Source: Theobroma cacao (taxonomy: Eukaryota; Streptophyta; Magnoliopsida; Malvales; Malvaceae). Taken from it: DNA of 64,000 nt. This document shows, piece after piece, positions 45,756 to 57,919 of the stretch. Made by a program: the position numbers and the translations under genes. Every line of letters starts with the position of its first letter. The stretch's first letter is position 1. The stretch covers positions 33,254,974-33,318,973 of the forward strand of contig NC_030851.1 in the NCBI RefSeq assembly GCF_000208745.1, written 5' to 3'. Under the pieces are notes generated by a model. That model did no database searches, had not been told where the DNA came from, and saw only the letters and a program-made list of their open reading frames with translations.

Positions 45756-46978
45756 TCTAGTATTGCAGACGTATGGGGCCTCAACAATTCTCATTGTATA
45801 TATATATAGTATAGTAGTGTACCGTGTGTTATCGACTTGTTGCTGCCACCAAGACTTTGTTTAAAAACCATTGTTCTGCTCTGCACTAACTATTTTCTTT
45901 GTTTTCTTGCTGGAGTTTTATTTCATCTCCTTCTCATCATAAGTTCATGGATGCTTGAGACATTTATAAACTTAATTCTAGGTTTCATCAATGAACGGAA
46001 TCATTAATTAGGTGGGTCTCGTTAGTTCTTGAATGGGCATGGCGGATATGCTTATGTTGATACATGGGATTTTTAGGTTGAAATACCACTCCTCTAGCTA
46101 ATTAGATACAATGACAAAGGTTATGTGTTCTGCCGGCCGAGGCAATGGGACTAAAAGGCATTCTCCTAATCCAAGACCAATCTGATACTGACAGTATGCG
46201 CCTAAGAAACAGTACAAGCAAAACAAACCATGCATCTCCTCTGAATTCTCTTGAAATATTAATCTCCTTAGGAACAACACAAGGTTGTATAAAATCTGCC
46301 AAATATGACCAAGCTTTTTCCTAAGCTTGTTCAAAGACTTATCTGGTACAGTTTTTGTGGAACCGTCCAACACTATCAGCTGAGGTTTGGCATGATTTGG
46401 GTGGGCAAGTGAAGAAAGAAAAGAAACAAAAAAAAGGAATGGAGCCCATGGCACTTGATCCTAACAGTGTCTGCTTGTAGATGGCTCTAAAATTTATTGG
46501 GGGTGAGCAATATCTGAACTACCACCAAACAGGACAAATGGGCACTCATGCGTCGGTACAGGGCTCTTTGATTTTGGATAAAGAAAACAGTTGCTCAACC
46601 TGATTTAATTGCCATCCAGAAGACGTACGTATCTTAAAAGCCCCCACCTGACATGCAGTTAAGTAGCAAGACCTTCAAGCGCCCACGTTTTCACCAAAGA
46701 AGATTATTCCCCGGTCCCAGAACAGAAATTTCAGAGATTTAGCAGTTGATGAACCGGGTTAATTAATTAATTATTATTTTTTTAATTGAGAAGTTATTAC
46801 TGAAAAAGGTAGATGAACAATACAAGGGGAAATTTAAAAATATAAACAAGCAAAGCTAGAATAGAGCACCATGCTTCAACTCAAGATTTAAGCCTAGTTC
46901 AATTCTCAGATATTTCCCTCACAAGATTTTCTAGATTTATTGGAAATTTAAAGAAAATTAAAAAGCAGGTTATGGTTA
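45756..46978. other. 3' UTR and intergenic sequence up to Copia B
   Basis: No further gene seen. The minus-strand open frame 46098-46454 has no recognisable domain. A TAAT/ATT-rich patch lies at about 46758-46780. Confidence 0.4.
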
Positions 46979-46983
46979 AATTC

Positions 46984-47544
46984 TGTTAGAACACCGAATT
47001 GGAAAATACTGGAATGGCTTCAAGGCGTGTATCAATGCCATTGTCTTTAAAGTTTTATTCGTCCCACTTATAGTGTACAAAAGAGTTACCGGTGTACAAA
47101 CCTCAAAGATACAATGAAGCCTAGTGATTAACGACGTTTTGCACTGACGAAATCAATCCACTGAGCACTCACCGGAATATAACAAGATTATCAAATTTTT
47201 ATAGTATTTTACTGCAGGAAAATAGTATAGAAGAAAACTTGAGAAATTTGAGAAGGAAAAGAAAGTTTTTGTTTTCTGATGTACGTTCTGTTGGATAAAA
47301 ATGGTCCTCTTTTATAGGCATAGATGCCTGTTCCCAATAGACACTGTTTGTGTTTATTTCAAAGAGTTGCTCCTGTTGGTCTTTTCCAACAAACGTGACT
47401 CTTTTTTTATTTTTTATTTTATGTTATTTTATTTATTTATATTTCTAATAGACATAACCTTTCTTTTCATTTTAATTTCCAGCAGTCACAATTTTCCTCT
47501 TATTTTGATATGAAATTATATCTTTTATTTGAAAATGTCCAACA
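46984..47544 (-). repeat. 3' LTR of Copia B
   Basis: On the plus strand it begins TGTTAGAACACCGAATTGG and ends GTCCAACA. It matches 52028-52574 throughout with scattered differences. On the minus strand a purine tract (GGTGGGGGA) precedes it. Confidence 0.93.
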
Positions 47545-48100
47545 ATCCCCCACCATTTTCAAATTAATCCAAATTTTCGATAATCTTAAAAATCAATTGC
47601 ATAAATGAATGTGTCTTCCGATTGAACCTTCACTTAGTGAAAACATATTAAAGTTAACCGAAATTACATGGTAGAATATGCCTTGAACCAACTATTCTAT
47701 TTGGTTAACTGAACATATCTCACACCACGATTTCAACGCTAATGAATGCATAGTATCCGATGATGCTTTTATGGTCATGCGTCTGTATCCTCTTTTCATG
47801 AGTGCTGTTAGAACTAAGCTCTTGAACTCCTAGAAGTGGCCACACCTCACACTCACATAGGTAGATCCCATGAATGTCCCCGTAACTAAAGCATTCTAAC
47901 AAATTATGTTATGGGTCTATTAAGATATATAACTCATTCTTTCCTTACCATTACAAGTACCTAGCACTTCACTTAGGATGGAATATAATATATTATAGTA
48001 TAGTGCTAGCAGCCACATACAAATGATGTACTTTGTCTCATTGAACTTAAGACTTGACATTATACCAAGCGTTGAGTCAAGTTTCCACCATGGGTGACTT

Positions 48101-48565
48101 TCACTTTATGAGCTTGAGCCTCATCCCTTTTGAAGTCTTATTTACAAGATCTTTAGCAAGATTTTTTGTTAAAAGATCCGCCAAGTTTTCACTAGACCTC
48201 ACAAAAGTTATAGTGATCACTCCATCATAAATTAATTGTCGAACATAGTTATGTCTTAATCCAATATGTCTAGACTTTCCATTGTACACTTAGCTATATG
48301 CTTTTGCTAGAGTTGCTTCACTATCACAACGGATAGAAATTGGAGAAATTGGTTTAGGCCGTAAAGACACACCATAGAGTAAATTTCTTAGCCATTCAGC
48401 TTCCTCGGTGGCAGCAGCCAATGCAATAAATTCGGCTGCCATGGTAAAATCAGTTATACATGTTTGTTTCTTGGACCCCCAAGAAATGGCACCCCCACCA
48501 AGCATGAAGATCCATCCGCTTGTGGAAGAATAATCTTCTAAACTTGTAATCCAACTAGTATCCAA
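48101..48565 (-). pseudogene. Copia B RNase H
   Basis: One frame with an in-frame stop at 48290-48292: SLEDYSSTSGWIFMLGGGAI, SWGSKKQTCITDFTMAAEFI, LAAATEEAEWLRN, IRCDSEATLAKAYS, then after the stop SRHIGLRHNYVRQLI and LADLLTKNLAKDLV. These are all the landmarks of Copia RNase H. Confidence 0.88.
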
Positions 48566-48814
48566 ATATCTTTCTAGTACTGATGGATATCCATTTTAGC
48601 AAAGTCCATAATTAATTATTTTCTTTAAATATCTTAATACTCGATTTATGGCTTGCCAATGCAAAGTACCTGGATTACTTGTACATCTACTTAACTTTTC
48701 AATAACAAATGCTACATCTGGTCTTGTACATGTCATTGCATACACCAAGCAACCAATTACTCTTGCATATAGTAATTGATCAACAGCCCTGCCAGCATTA
48801 GGTACTAATTTAAT

Positions 48815-49560
48815 TTAAGGATCCATGGGTGTAGATGCTGGCATACAATTAGTAAGATTAAACTTTTCAAGCACTTTTTTAATGTAGTGCGATTGAGATA
48901 AAGTTATGTTATTTTCATCTTGAAATATTTTAATTCTTAAAATGACATTTGCTACACCCATATCTTTCATTGTAAAGTTATTTGACAAAAACTTCTCTGT
49001 CTCCTCGACTTGTTCCAAATCTGTACTAAAAATTAGTATATCATCCACATATAAACAAATTATAACACCTTTACCATTTGGAATTTGTTATATATGCACT
49101 TGTCAGGTTCATTTATGTTGTAGTCATTAGCTAAACAATTTCATCAAATTTTTTATGCCATTGTTTTGGTGCTTGTTTAAGCCCATACAATGATTTGACA
49201 AGTTTACAAACTTTATGCTCTTGTCCTGAAACAACAAACCCTTTTGGTTGTTTCATGTAGACGTCCTCTTCTAATTCACCATTTAAAAATGCTGTTTTGA
49301 CATCCATTTGGTGAATTACCAATTTATAAATTGATGCAAGGGAAATTAGAAGTCTAATTGTAGCAATTCTTGCTACTGGAGCATAAGTATCAAAGTAGTC
49401 AATCCTTTGCTTTTATGTAAAGCCTTTGGCTACTAATCTTGCTTTGAACTTGTCTATGGTTTCATCTACTTTCATTTTCTTTTTGAAAATCCATTTTCAA
49501 CCTATTGGTTTGGAACCTAGTGGAAGATCAACCAAAATCCAAGTGTTATTTCCCGTTATT
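48815..49560 (-). pseudogene. Copia B reverse transcriptase
   Basis: Minus-strand reading: KWIFKKKMKVDETIDKFKA, then QMDVKTAFLNGELEEDVYMK (first catalytic Asp), then KLVKSLYGLKQAPKQWHKKF. After a frameshift near 49050-49130 comes LYVDDILIFSTDLEQ (YVDD intact) and LTNCMPASTPMDP. The catalytic residues survive but the frame is broken. Confidence 0.9.
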
Positions 49561-50165
49561 GAGTCCATCTCATAATTGATTGCTTCATTTCAAAATGTAG
49601 AATCTTGAGACTTCATTGCCTCATCATATGTAACAGCGTCCGATTCTAAATTAAAACAATAAAAAATCTTATTGTCAATATTTTCTCTTGTTCCTTCTAT
49701 AAAGAACATATAAAACTCTGGACCAAAATCTTTTACTTTTCTAGCCTTTTTGCTTTTCCTTATTTCTGGTCTAGATTCATCATTATTTCCATTTTGTTCC
49801 AATGGAATGACATTTGATTGAATTGATTGTAGTGGCTGTAGTTGTCTTAAAATAGATTTGAATCTATTTTCATCAAATATTGCATCTCTTGATTCAATAA
49901 CAGTATTGACTGGAATTGAATCATTTGGTTCAATTACCGTGAATGTATATGCTTTATTATGTTGTGCATATCTTATGAATATGCATTATATTCCTCTTTC
50001 CCCCAATTTCTTTCTTTTGGGTTTTGGAACTTTAACTATAGCTCTACATCCCCAAACCTTCATATAACTAAGGTCTTGTTTCCTTTTCTTCCACTACTCA
50101 TATGGGGTCATTTTAGTTTCTTTTATAAGAACTCTATTTAATATGTGACAAGCTGTTAACAAGGC

Positions 50166-51087
50166 TTATCTCCAAAAACCTTTTCCAAGACCTGAATATA
50201 ATAACATAGCATTTACCATTTCGGTCAAGACCCTATTCTTCCTTTCTACTACACCATTATGTTGTGGTGTATAAGGTGCTGAAATATGATGGATTATTCC
50301 AGTGGAGGCAAAATAACTTGGACTATAATATTCTCCACCTCTATTTGATCTTAAACACTTGATAAAAGATTCACATTGTAATTCAACTTCTGATTTATAA
50401 ACCTTAAATTTATCAACCATTTCATCTTTAAAATTGCAACAAATATGCATAGCAATATCTAGAGAAATCATCAATGAATGTAACAAAATATTTCTTTTCA
50501 GCTAATGTAGGTGTACTATGCATATCACACACATCACTATGTATTAATTCAAGTAATTTGGTATTTCTTTTAACTTTAGGAAAAGAATTTCTAGTTATTG
50601 TTGTTAGCATGCATGTATTGCATTTATCAATATTTGGATTAAATTTTGGAATTAAGTCCATTTTATACATGTCATCCAATCTACTATAATTTAAATGTCC
50701 TAATCTATAATGCCATAAATAAGAAGATTCAATCATATAAGCAGAGACCATTGTTTTATTCTTATTATTGTTAACAATATTTAATTTGAACATTCCATCA
50801 CACATGTAACCTTTCCCAACAAAAATTCCCCCTTTGGACAAAATGAATTTATTTGCCTCAAATATAAGCTTGAAACCAAACTTATTTAATAGACTTCCAA
50901 ACACTAAATTTTTCCTAACTTCTGGAACATAGTATACATCTTTCAAAGTTAAAGTTTTTCCAAAAGTGAATTCAAGTTTAACAGTCCATTTGCCTATAAT
51001 CATTGCTGTAGAAGAATTTTCCATGTATAGGAAATTTCCACACTTACTTGGTGCGAAATTCTTGAAAAGACTCTTGTCATTGTACAC
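50166..51087 (-). pseudogene. Copia B integrase
   Basis: LWHYRLGHLNYSRLDDM and CNTCML form the zinc-binding region, followed by LIHSDVCDMHSTPTLAEKKY and FVTFIDDFSRYCYAYLLQ. After a frameshift near 50430-50490 come LRSNRGGEYYSPSYFAS and TPQHNGVVERKNRVLTEM. The second catalytic Asp of the usual RSDRGGEY is Asn here, so the enzyme would be inactive even without the frameshift. Confidence 0.9.
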
Positions 51088-51999
51088 ATGTTTTGTTGCT
51101 TCTGAATCAACCCATCAGGCATCATTTTCTTCAAGCACATTGATTTCAGAAATCATGGCTATAAAATTTTCAGAAGCTTTTCTTTTTGAAGAATTATTTT
51201 TCTTCTTCAATAATCGACATTCATTCTTGAAATGTGCTGGTTTTTCACAATAGAAATGTGTGTTTTTGTTTTGTCTTTTGAATTTCGGACCATTAGCAAT
51301 CTGCTTGAACTTCTTTTTGGCAGGTTTAGTGGTTTGTCCTTCCTCCACAACATGTACTTTGGCTTCATCAGAAACAACAACTTGTTCTTGTTTCCTATAT
51401 TCCTCTTCAATTAGAAGATGATTTGCCAAAGCCTCAAGAGTTATTTCTTCTTTTTTGTGTTTCAGACTTCTTTTAAAGTCTTTCCATGATGGAGGAAGTT
51501 TATCTAAAATGGAGGATACAACTATAGTTTCATCCATTTTCATTTTATATTGTTTAAACTGATTAGGCATTCTTTCAATTTCTCGTAGTTGTTTTATAAC
51601 AGAACGTTCATCAACCATTTGATAATTAATAAAGCGACTAACTAGAAATTTCTTACTTGTTGCATCTTTTGTCATGTACCTAACTTCCAGTTTGTCCCAT
51701 AATTCTTTTGCAGTAGCCTTGTTCTAGTACGTGTTAAATAAGCCATCAGCCAAACCATTCAAGATGTGACCTTTGCACGTATAATCGACATTGTCCCATT
51801 TTTGCCTTTCTCTTGTTGCAGCAACAGACTCATTTTCTCCTTCTTCTAGTCTAGGTGTAGTCAAAACATAGACAACTTTCAAGGTTGATAGTAGGAAATG
51901 CATCTTCTTTTGCCATCTTAGGCAGTTGCCACCATCAAATCGGTCCAAATTTACAAAGTCAAAAGCCAATTCTCTTAGTGTTCCACTTGCAGCAGCCAT
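51088..51999 (-). pseudogene. Copia B gag and protease site
   Basis: ATG at 51999 opens MAAASGTLRELAFDFVNLDR and continues in one frame except for a TAG at 51724-51726 and a TGA at 51115-51117. Gag features include WDKLEVRYMTKDATSKKFLV and LPPSWKDFKRSLKHKKEE. The zinc knuckle reads HFYCEKPAHFKNEC, with the first Cys changed to His. The protease site after the TGA is WVDSEATKHV, Glu in place of the catalytic-loop Gly. The leader from LTR to ATG is only 28 bases. Confidence 0.85.
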
Positions 52000-52027
52000 T
52001 GTTGGAATTGAGATAAAACCTTAAGAT

Positions 52028-52574
52028 TGTTAGAACACCGAATTAGAAAATACCGGAATGGCTTCAAGGCATATATCAATGTCATTGTCCTTAAGGTTTT
52101 ATTCGCCCCCACTTGTAGTGTGCAAAAGAGTTACTAGCGTATACACCTCAAAGATACAATGAAGCCCAGTGACTGACGGTGTTTTGCACTGACGAAATCA
52201 ATTCACTGAGCACTCATCGAAATATAACAAGATTATCAAATTTCTATAGTATTTTTCTGCAAGAAAATAGTATAGAAGAAAACTTGAGAAAGGAAGGAAA
52301 GTTTTTGTTTTCTGATGTACGTTTTGTTGGATAAAGAGGATCCTCTTTTATAGGCATAGATGCATGTTCCCAATAGACACTGTTTGTGTCTGTTTCAAAG
52401 AGTTGCTCCTGTTGATCTTTTCCAACATACGTGACTCTTTTTCTTATTTTTATTTTATTTTATTTTATTTATTTTTATTTCTAACAACTTTTCTTTCATT
52501 TTAATTTTCAACAGTCACAAGTTTTCCTCTTATTTTGATATGAAATCATATCTTTTATTTAAATATATCCTACA
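52028..52574 (-). repeat. 5' LTR of Copia B
   Basis: On the plus strand it begins TGTTAGAACACCGAATTAG and ends ATCCTACA. It is the partner of 46984-47544. On the minus strand the TATA-like text TATAAAAGAGGAT at about 52342-52354 could be the LTR promoter. Confidence 0.93.
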
Positions 52575-54856
52575 AATTCAGGAGGAGACAGATAGTAGTA
52601 CTAGATTGGAAAATAAAGTTGGAGAGGCAGAGAGGTATCCGTGATTTTTTTTGGCTAGCAATGCTCTTTGACAGCTCAAAAGGATTTTCATTGAAAATTT
52701 GGAGCTAGGAAGCTAAAATATCACAAATAGTCCTTGCAGCCCTAATGCGAGAGGGGAAAGAACATGAAAGGTGATTGAAAATGGAAGGACATTATTGAGG
52801 AAAACTATGATGAAGATGATGAATACAAATGATGGCTCGATCAACTACAACCAACGTGACTATGATGTCGTAATGCTCTATAATTGACCTAAGTTGAAAA
52901 TAATTAGCCTATTCTATGGCCAGAGAGGGACATCTGAATCAGCATGCAACTCATCTCAATAATTCAGGCAAGCGAATCATGTTTCAGAGATTTGCTGTTT
53001 CTTTCTTCATTCCTTACAGAACAAAGAGTAGAAACATTTTCCTTTTCCTTTTAAGAAAAGCATAATCAAATCCTTTACTAATAATCATCAAGTCAGTTTA
53101 TTAACAAAATGAGCTACAGAGTAAATTCTTTCCTGGACGTTAACTCAAAAAGGTCCAACCTCAGTGATGCTATTAGGTTGTATTTCATTTGTTACTCATT
53201 TTGGTCAAGGATATGTTCGTTTTGACCTAAAACATTTTTTGAAAAATGGTTTCAAAATTTATGTTTATTTGAAAGATGAAAAATTTATATCAAATGTAAA
53301 ACATTTTACAGGTCAACAGTAAAAACACCGATCGATCATTTTAAATGTTTTACATTCTTGAGAGAGGTAAAATATTTTCTAAAAAACAAAAAAAATTCTC
53401 TTATATTAATCTTAACGATATAATTTTTTATTTTTAAATATTTTCTCATTTAAAAAAAAAAAAATTAAATATTAACTTTAAAAAATTTCTAACTTAAAAT
53501 ATTAATATTTATTATAAATATTTTAAAATTAAAATAATTTTAATATTAATNTCATTCAATACAATTAATTTTTTATTTATAAATTGAATAAATCTTACTA
53601 ATAATTGTAACAAAAAAATTTTGATGATCGTCATTAATGAATACACATTTATAAATATAGGTTTTGAATATTTTATACGATTGATAAATATTTATATTTT
53701 TATAGTGTTATGGTAAAAAAAATGATGAGAAGGAAATTTTTTAGAAAATTAAAGCTTACTTTCATTACAATATGTAGTTAAAAACTTTGAAACATATCGT
53801 TATTGATTTTTTTTCATTTTTATTTTTAATTTTAATGTGAAAACCAAATACTATCATTGTTTTGTAATCAACCCGATTTATCATTTTAAGACCCAAACAA
53901 CTCTATCAATGATGGGAAAAATATTTTTTACTAGATGATCCAAAAATAAAAAATATTAAAAATTTTTACAAAATATTTTACCCAAAAAATTTTTCCCATC
54001 CAAATTATTTTCCGATTACTAGGCATACCCTAAATTTATAATTTCAAATATATTTTAGTGGATATTGTTGCATCATTGCTTGTATCTTTGTCTGGTTGGG
54101 AAAGCTTAAGCGGGTACTGCTGGTCAAGTTTTCTAGGTTTTCAATCAAGATTTTAACAAACCAAAACTATTTAACTGAAAGCATGGTAATGTGAAAAGCA
54201 AAGCATCTCATCCATGTGAAGGCTGCCAAGCCTTGCATATTTTGTTTTGTTTCTTATAATTTGTCTTCCTGTTTCTCTTTTAGGAAAATTTGCATTATTT
54301 CATTAATTCTATTATTTAATCATCTTTAGCGGGTGGTTCGTTGATCGTGCACAAAGCATAAAATCTGAATCTTTTTGTGATGGCAACACACATTCCTGTA
54401 TAATTCTGGAATAAAGATATGCCCATTTTAGCTGAAAACAAAGCAGTAAGACAAAAGAAATTCCAATAAAACAGCAATTGCACCCTGTCAGATAGAAGAG
54501 GTACCAATACTTAATCCTCATTAACAGGTGAGAGGATTCAGGGAGTTGCAACTAAGTGACAAAGACAGGTGTTGCAGAATCATGGACAAACACAGCCACA
54601 TTGGCCCCACGATTAGTAATTTACAAATAGGAGTCAAAGTCCAGTTTCAAAAATGAGATTCACAAAAGAGAATTTCCTCTGTCTGCTGAAACTCTTGATT
54701 CTTATTATATTAGGTTACATCAACAATGCACATTGAGATTCTTTGATTCTCAGCTAAAATTACAAGGCGTTTGCTCAAGGACAAAAAGGGAAAAAGAACA
54801 GAGTATACGTTACCCTTAAAATTACCATCCCCAACCTGGAAATAAACAAAATTCAC
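52575..54856. other. Intergenic and 3' UTR region right of Copia B
   Basis: 53170-54040 is very AT-rich, with weakly matching ends (TAGGTTGTATTTC left; reverse complement of the right end TAGGGTATGCCTAG), and may be an old hAT-type MITE, but no target duplication was found. One undetermined base (N) is at 53551. About 54600-54856 is probably the 3' UTR of the NPH3 gene (minus strand). Confidence 0.35.
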
Positions 54857-57451
54857 TCAATTCTTTTCACTGCCACTTCTGTTGATGGACAACAGCTTAC
54901 TAAACATTTTTTTGGGTCTCGCAGGAAGAGCACAGAAAGCCTTGAACTTGGAAGGCCTTCCCATTCCATCAGTGTGCGTATCTTTTTCGTCCAAATCATC
55001 ATCTTCAGCAAGCTTCATCCTTAATGTTGAAATTCTGGACTTCGGAGATTTAAGGCCTGAGACGCTCCATTGGTCATCTGCTTGAATGCTAGTAGTAGTG
55101 CTTAAAGGCCCCGGAGGCCTTGATGGATCAATGTTATGAGAGGCTAGAAGTGCCTTAATGTTGCTAGGCAGTTCAGTCACTTTGCCCCCTGCAGTGGCAG
55201 CTCGAGCTTGCTCAAAGAAGAGAACTTGTACCACTACTCTAAGAGGAAGTTTTTCATTTTGCGCAGCGTGCATGCAGGCCTCAACAGAGAGTTTTTTGCA
55301 GTCTAGAACGCGGCACAACTTTTTTCTTTCGCTCTTGTTTAGGTCTGGATGTGCCTGGATATTCAAAAATAACAACTAGAGTAATCTGCACCTTCATATT
55401 AGCACTGATAACCGTGTAATTTTTATGCCACTATTTTTCTGCATGTTGGGGTATAGACAGAATTGCTAATTATTTATGAGATGGATGCAATTATACACCA
55501 TGGATTTCCCTCCATCTTGAAAATCAAGGAAAAGGCTATTCATGACTTGACCTAAGACAACTATGTAAATGTCAACAAAGTGAACATTTGAATTACAGCC
55601 CGCATGAACACTTTAGTCAGCAGAATGTAAAATCATTTCTGCTAAATTTGTTAGGTCAGCCTAATCCTCCCAACTGCCAATAAATCAATAACATGAAAAG
55701 ACTCTTAAGTCAAGAGAGTCGGTTATCTACTGCAAATAGTGACCCTACATCCTAAAATGTAATGCTGAAATATTGCAAAAAGCTCAACAGAAGTGTGAAA
55801 TATGGTAAACTAATAGGGCCAGGAAACCAGTTTTTATTTACCTTAAGATAAATGTCAATTGCTCGGTAGAGATCATCATGGTCATGCCGTGAGAAATCTG
55901 GAATTGTCTCAGCTATTGCAATGAATTTTGACAGAGGTAATTTTTTGTCTCTGGCGATCTCTTGAAGATATCCATCTACAATTTTGGCTACTTTTAGTTT
56001 GGAGCTATGTGATGCTGAAGATGACCTCCTACTTTCGTGAAACTCAAAATCAATATTCTCGGCCGAACGGGACCTTCTTCTCCTTTCAAACCCCAGCTTG
56101 GATCTTTGAGGGCTAGTTGGAGGACTCTGCCCTTGTAACATGAATTGCTCCAAAATTATCATGACTATGTCTACGTCTACATCATAGAGAGTATCACTTG
56201 AGTGTGACAGAGAGGGTATTAACAGATCACTGACTCTTGCCTCCTCTAACTGTAGTGCTACTCTTCTAGCCAATTCCATCTTTGAAGAAGATGAAGCATT
56301 AAGAATGTTGGCTGCTTTTAAGAGTTTAAGTAGAAAACTGCAAGAAACAGCGCCCTTTTCTGACGGGAGTAAACTTACTATTGATTCCAACAGCAGCCGG
56401 TGCTTTGAAGTAACCTCACCAGCTGAGTCTGAATCTGAGTCAGATGCTGCTTCTTTGTTAGCTTTTATTTGTCTGGATATGTTAGGTAGCGATCGAGATG
56501 CATAAATTTGCAATGCTTCGCCAATGAGATTAGAGGGTATTTTCCCACCAGATTTTATTGCTATCATGGTTCTCCAGTAGAGGTCTATACCCAACTCAGC
56601 CATGTCTTCAGCCCACCAACCCTTGGTTGTTGGTTTGTGCCGCTGGCTCTCTGCTCCATTACAAGATATATCATCCCTAACCCTTCTCGAATGACTATGT
56701 GACAAGCTCACCTTGGAGGGGTGTGTCAAAACTTTTGAAGCAATTGCTTCAATGCATCTGCTTGTAATTCCAAGGTCTTCTGACCATAAAGGGAAGGCTT
56801 TGGTGCTCTGCAGAGTGACAATAGAGTCTTTCCAGCCATGTAGGATGCAGGAATTGAAAAAAACTTCGAGTTTGTAAACTAAGTTCCCCTTCTCAACGTC
56901 TTCTGTCATCTGCAGATATTCAGCGGCACATCTTGCAGAAACAATGTTATACGCGCTGAGAGTGATCGTAATACCATAACAGAACTTTGCACAAAGCTCA
57001 AACGCCTCAATTCCACCAGGGAAATCAGGTAGTTGGATTATTTGGTGTTGTGATGTTTCAGGGGATTCAGAGCATAGCCTCTGCAGCCGCAAACACTTCG
57101 ACAACAGAGGAAACTGCATGTACAAAGAATTTCCGAAACAAGATTGACAAAATAATTCAATTGAATAGCAACAAACACAGGAATTAGTCTTCCTGATGCT
57201 AAATTTTCAACAGTCTTACAAACTCTTTACCTTGTGAAGCAGATATCTGCTTCCTTTCACTTGAATTATAAGGTCACTAGAGACTTCAGAAGAGACAGAC
57301 CTGCATCAAGAAAAGAAATTCATGGTATCTTTCTCAAGAAAGATATCTAATAAAAACTAAACTCTATCTATAATCGGTCACAAGAACCATACCTTACAGC
57401 CTCAGCAGTGTAGAAGGTGTCAGGCCGGGATCCGAGTTTCATAAACTTCAT
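54857..57451 (-). CDS. BTB/POZ and NPH3 domain protein, four exons
   Basis: Exons on the minus strand: 57393-57451, 57231-57300, 55842-57113 and 54857-55354, all with GT-AG introns (92, 117 and 487 bp). The joined frame has 632 codons before TGA. It starts [19 protein letters not shown], has a BTB domain at about residues 27-125 ([37 protein letters not shown]) and an NPH3 domain from [20 protein letters not shown] (about 209) to [14 protein letters not shown] (about 515). The end is [18 protein letters not shown]. Family members are CUL3 adaptors at the plasma membrane acting in phototropism and auxin transport. Length and ends look like Arabidopsis At1g67900, as I remember it. Domains are intact, so it is probably functional. 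Confidence 0.93.
57301..57392 (-). other. NPH3 gene intron 1
   Basis: Donor GTATGG after GCTGTAAG, acceptor TTGATGCAG. It splits an Arg codon (phase 2) between exon 1 and exon 2. Confidence 0.85.
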
Positions 57452-57893
57452 GACTAAATTTTGTGTTGGTTTTTTCTTCACTTGGCTTTGTGTATTCACC
57501 AGATACTACTTTAACATGATAGAAACTAATAAACCTCTTTTCATGCCTGATTATAGAAGCCTCCCTTTTGGAGCACCAAAAGTCATAAAAAGTTCCTTCT
57601 CCAACAGCAACCAAAAGATGTTCTCCGAACAACAAAACAGACTAGACCACCCATTTCCTGTACGAAAATTTTCCCAACTAAGCAACCCCCAACTAGAAAC
57701 CTAAAAAAAAAAAATAACAAAAGACCTCAGACTCCAGAAAGTTATAAAAAAAAAAAAAACCCTTTCTATATATCAAATAAAACAAATAAACTGTCAAACA
57801 AAATATAATTTTACTGGAGGAGATACTAGAGAGGATATCCAAGAAGAAAGGGGTTCCAAGAGATTTTGTTGTGGGTGTAATACTCTCTCTGAG

Positions 57894-57905
57894 TTTTATA
57901 TATAG
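57894..57905 (-). promoter_or_regulatory. TATA box of the NPH3 gene
   Basis: On the minus strand CTATATATAAAAC lies about 445 bases before the ATG, giving a long leader that could itself contain an intron. Confidence 0.45.
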
Positions 57906-57919
57906 AAAATTTTTTATAT

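Larger units (their letters stand above)
46984..52574 (-). mobile_element. Full-length Ty1/Copia retrotransposon B, minus strand
   Basis: The element is 5591 bp with LTRs of 561 and 547 bp, each TG...CA, and a perfect 5-bp target duplication AATTC (46979-46983 and 52575-52579). The internal region holds gag, protease, integrase, RT and RNase H in Copia order on the minus strand, a long untranslated stretch (about 47545-48100) before the 3' LTR, and a purine tract next to it. Style is Tork-like, tentatively. Frameshifts, stops and catalytic changes show it is dead. It lies between the CLCSPTTH and NPH3 genes. Confidence 0.93.

Noticed and set aside
45523..45864. Alternative frame ORF of 113 codons over the CLCSPTTH gene
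   Set aside because: The frame with the conserved CLCSPTTHAGSFRC motif is the real one.
46098..46454. Minus-strand ORF of 118 codons with a hydrophobic start
   Set aside because: No known domain, overlapping frames also open, and it lies in plain intergenic sequence downstream of a gene.
57417..57704. Plus-strand ORF opposite the NPH3 exon 1 and leader
   Set aside because: It overlaps the true exon 1 in antisense and has no recognisable domain.
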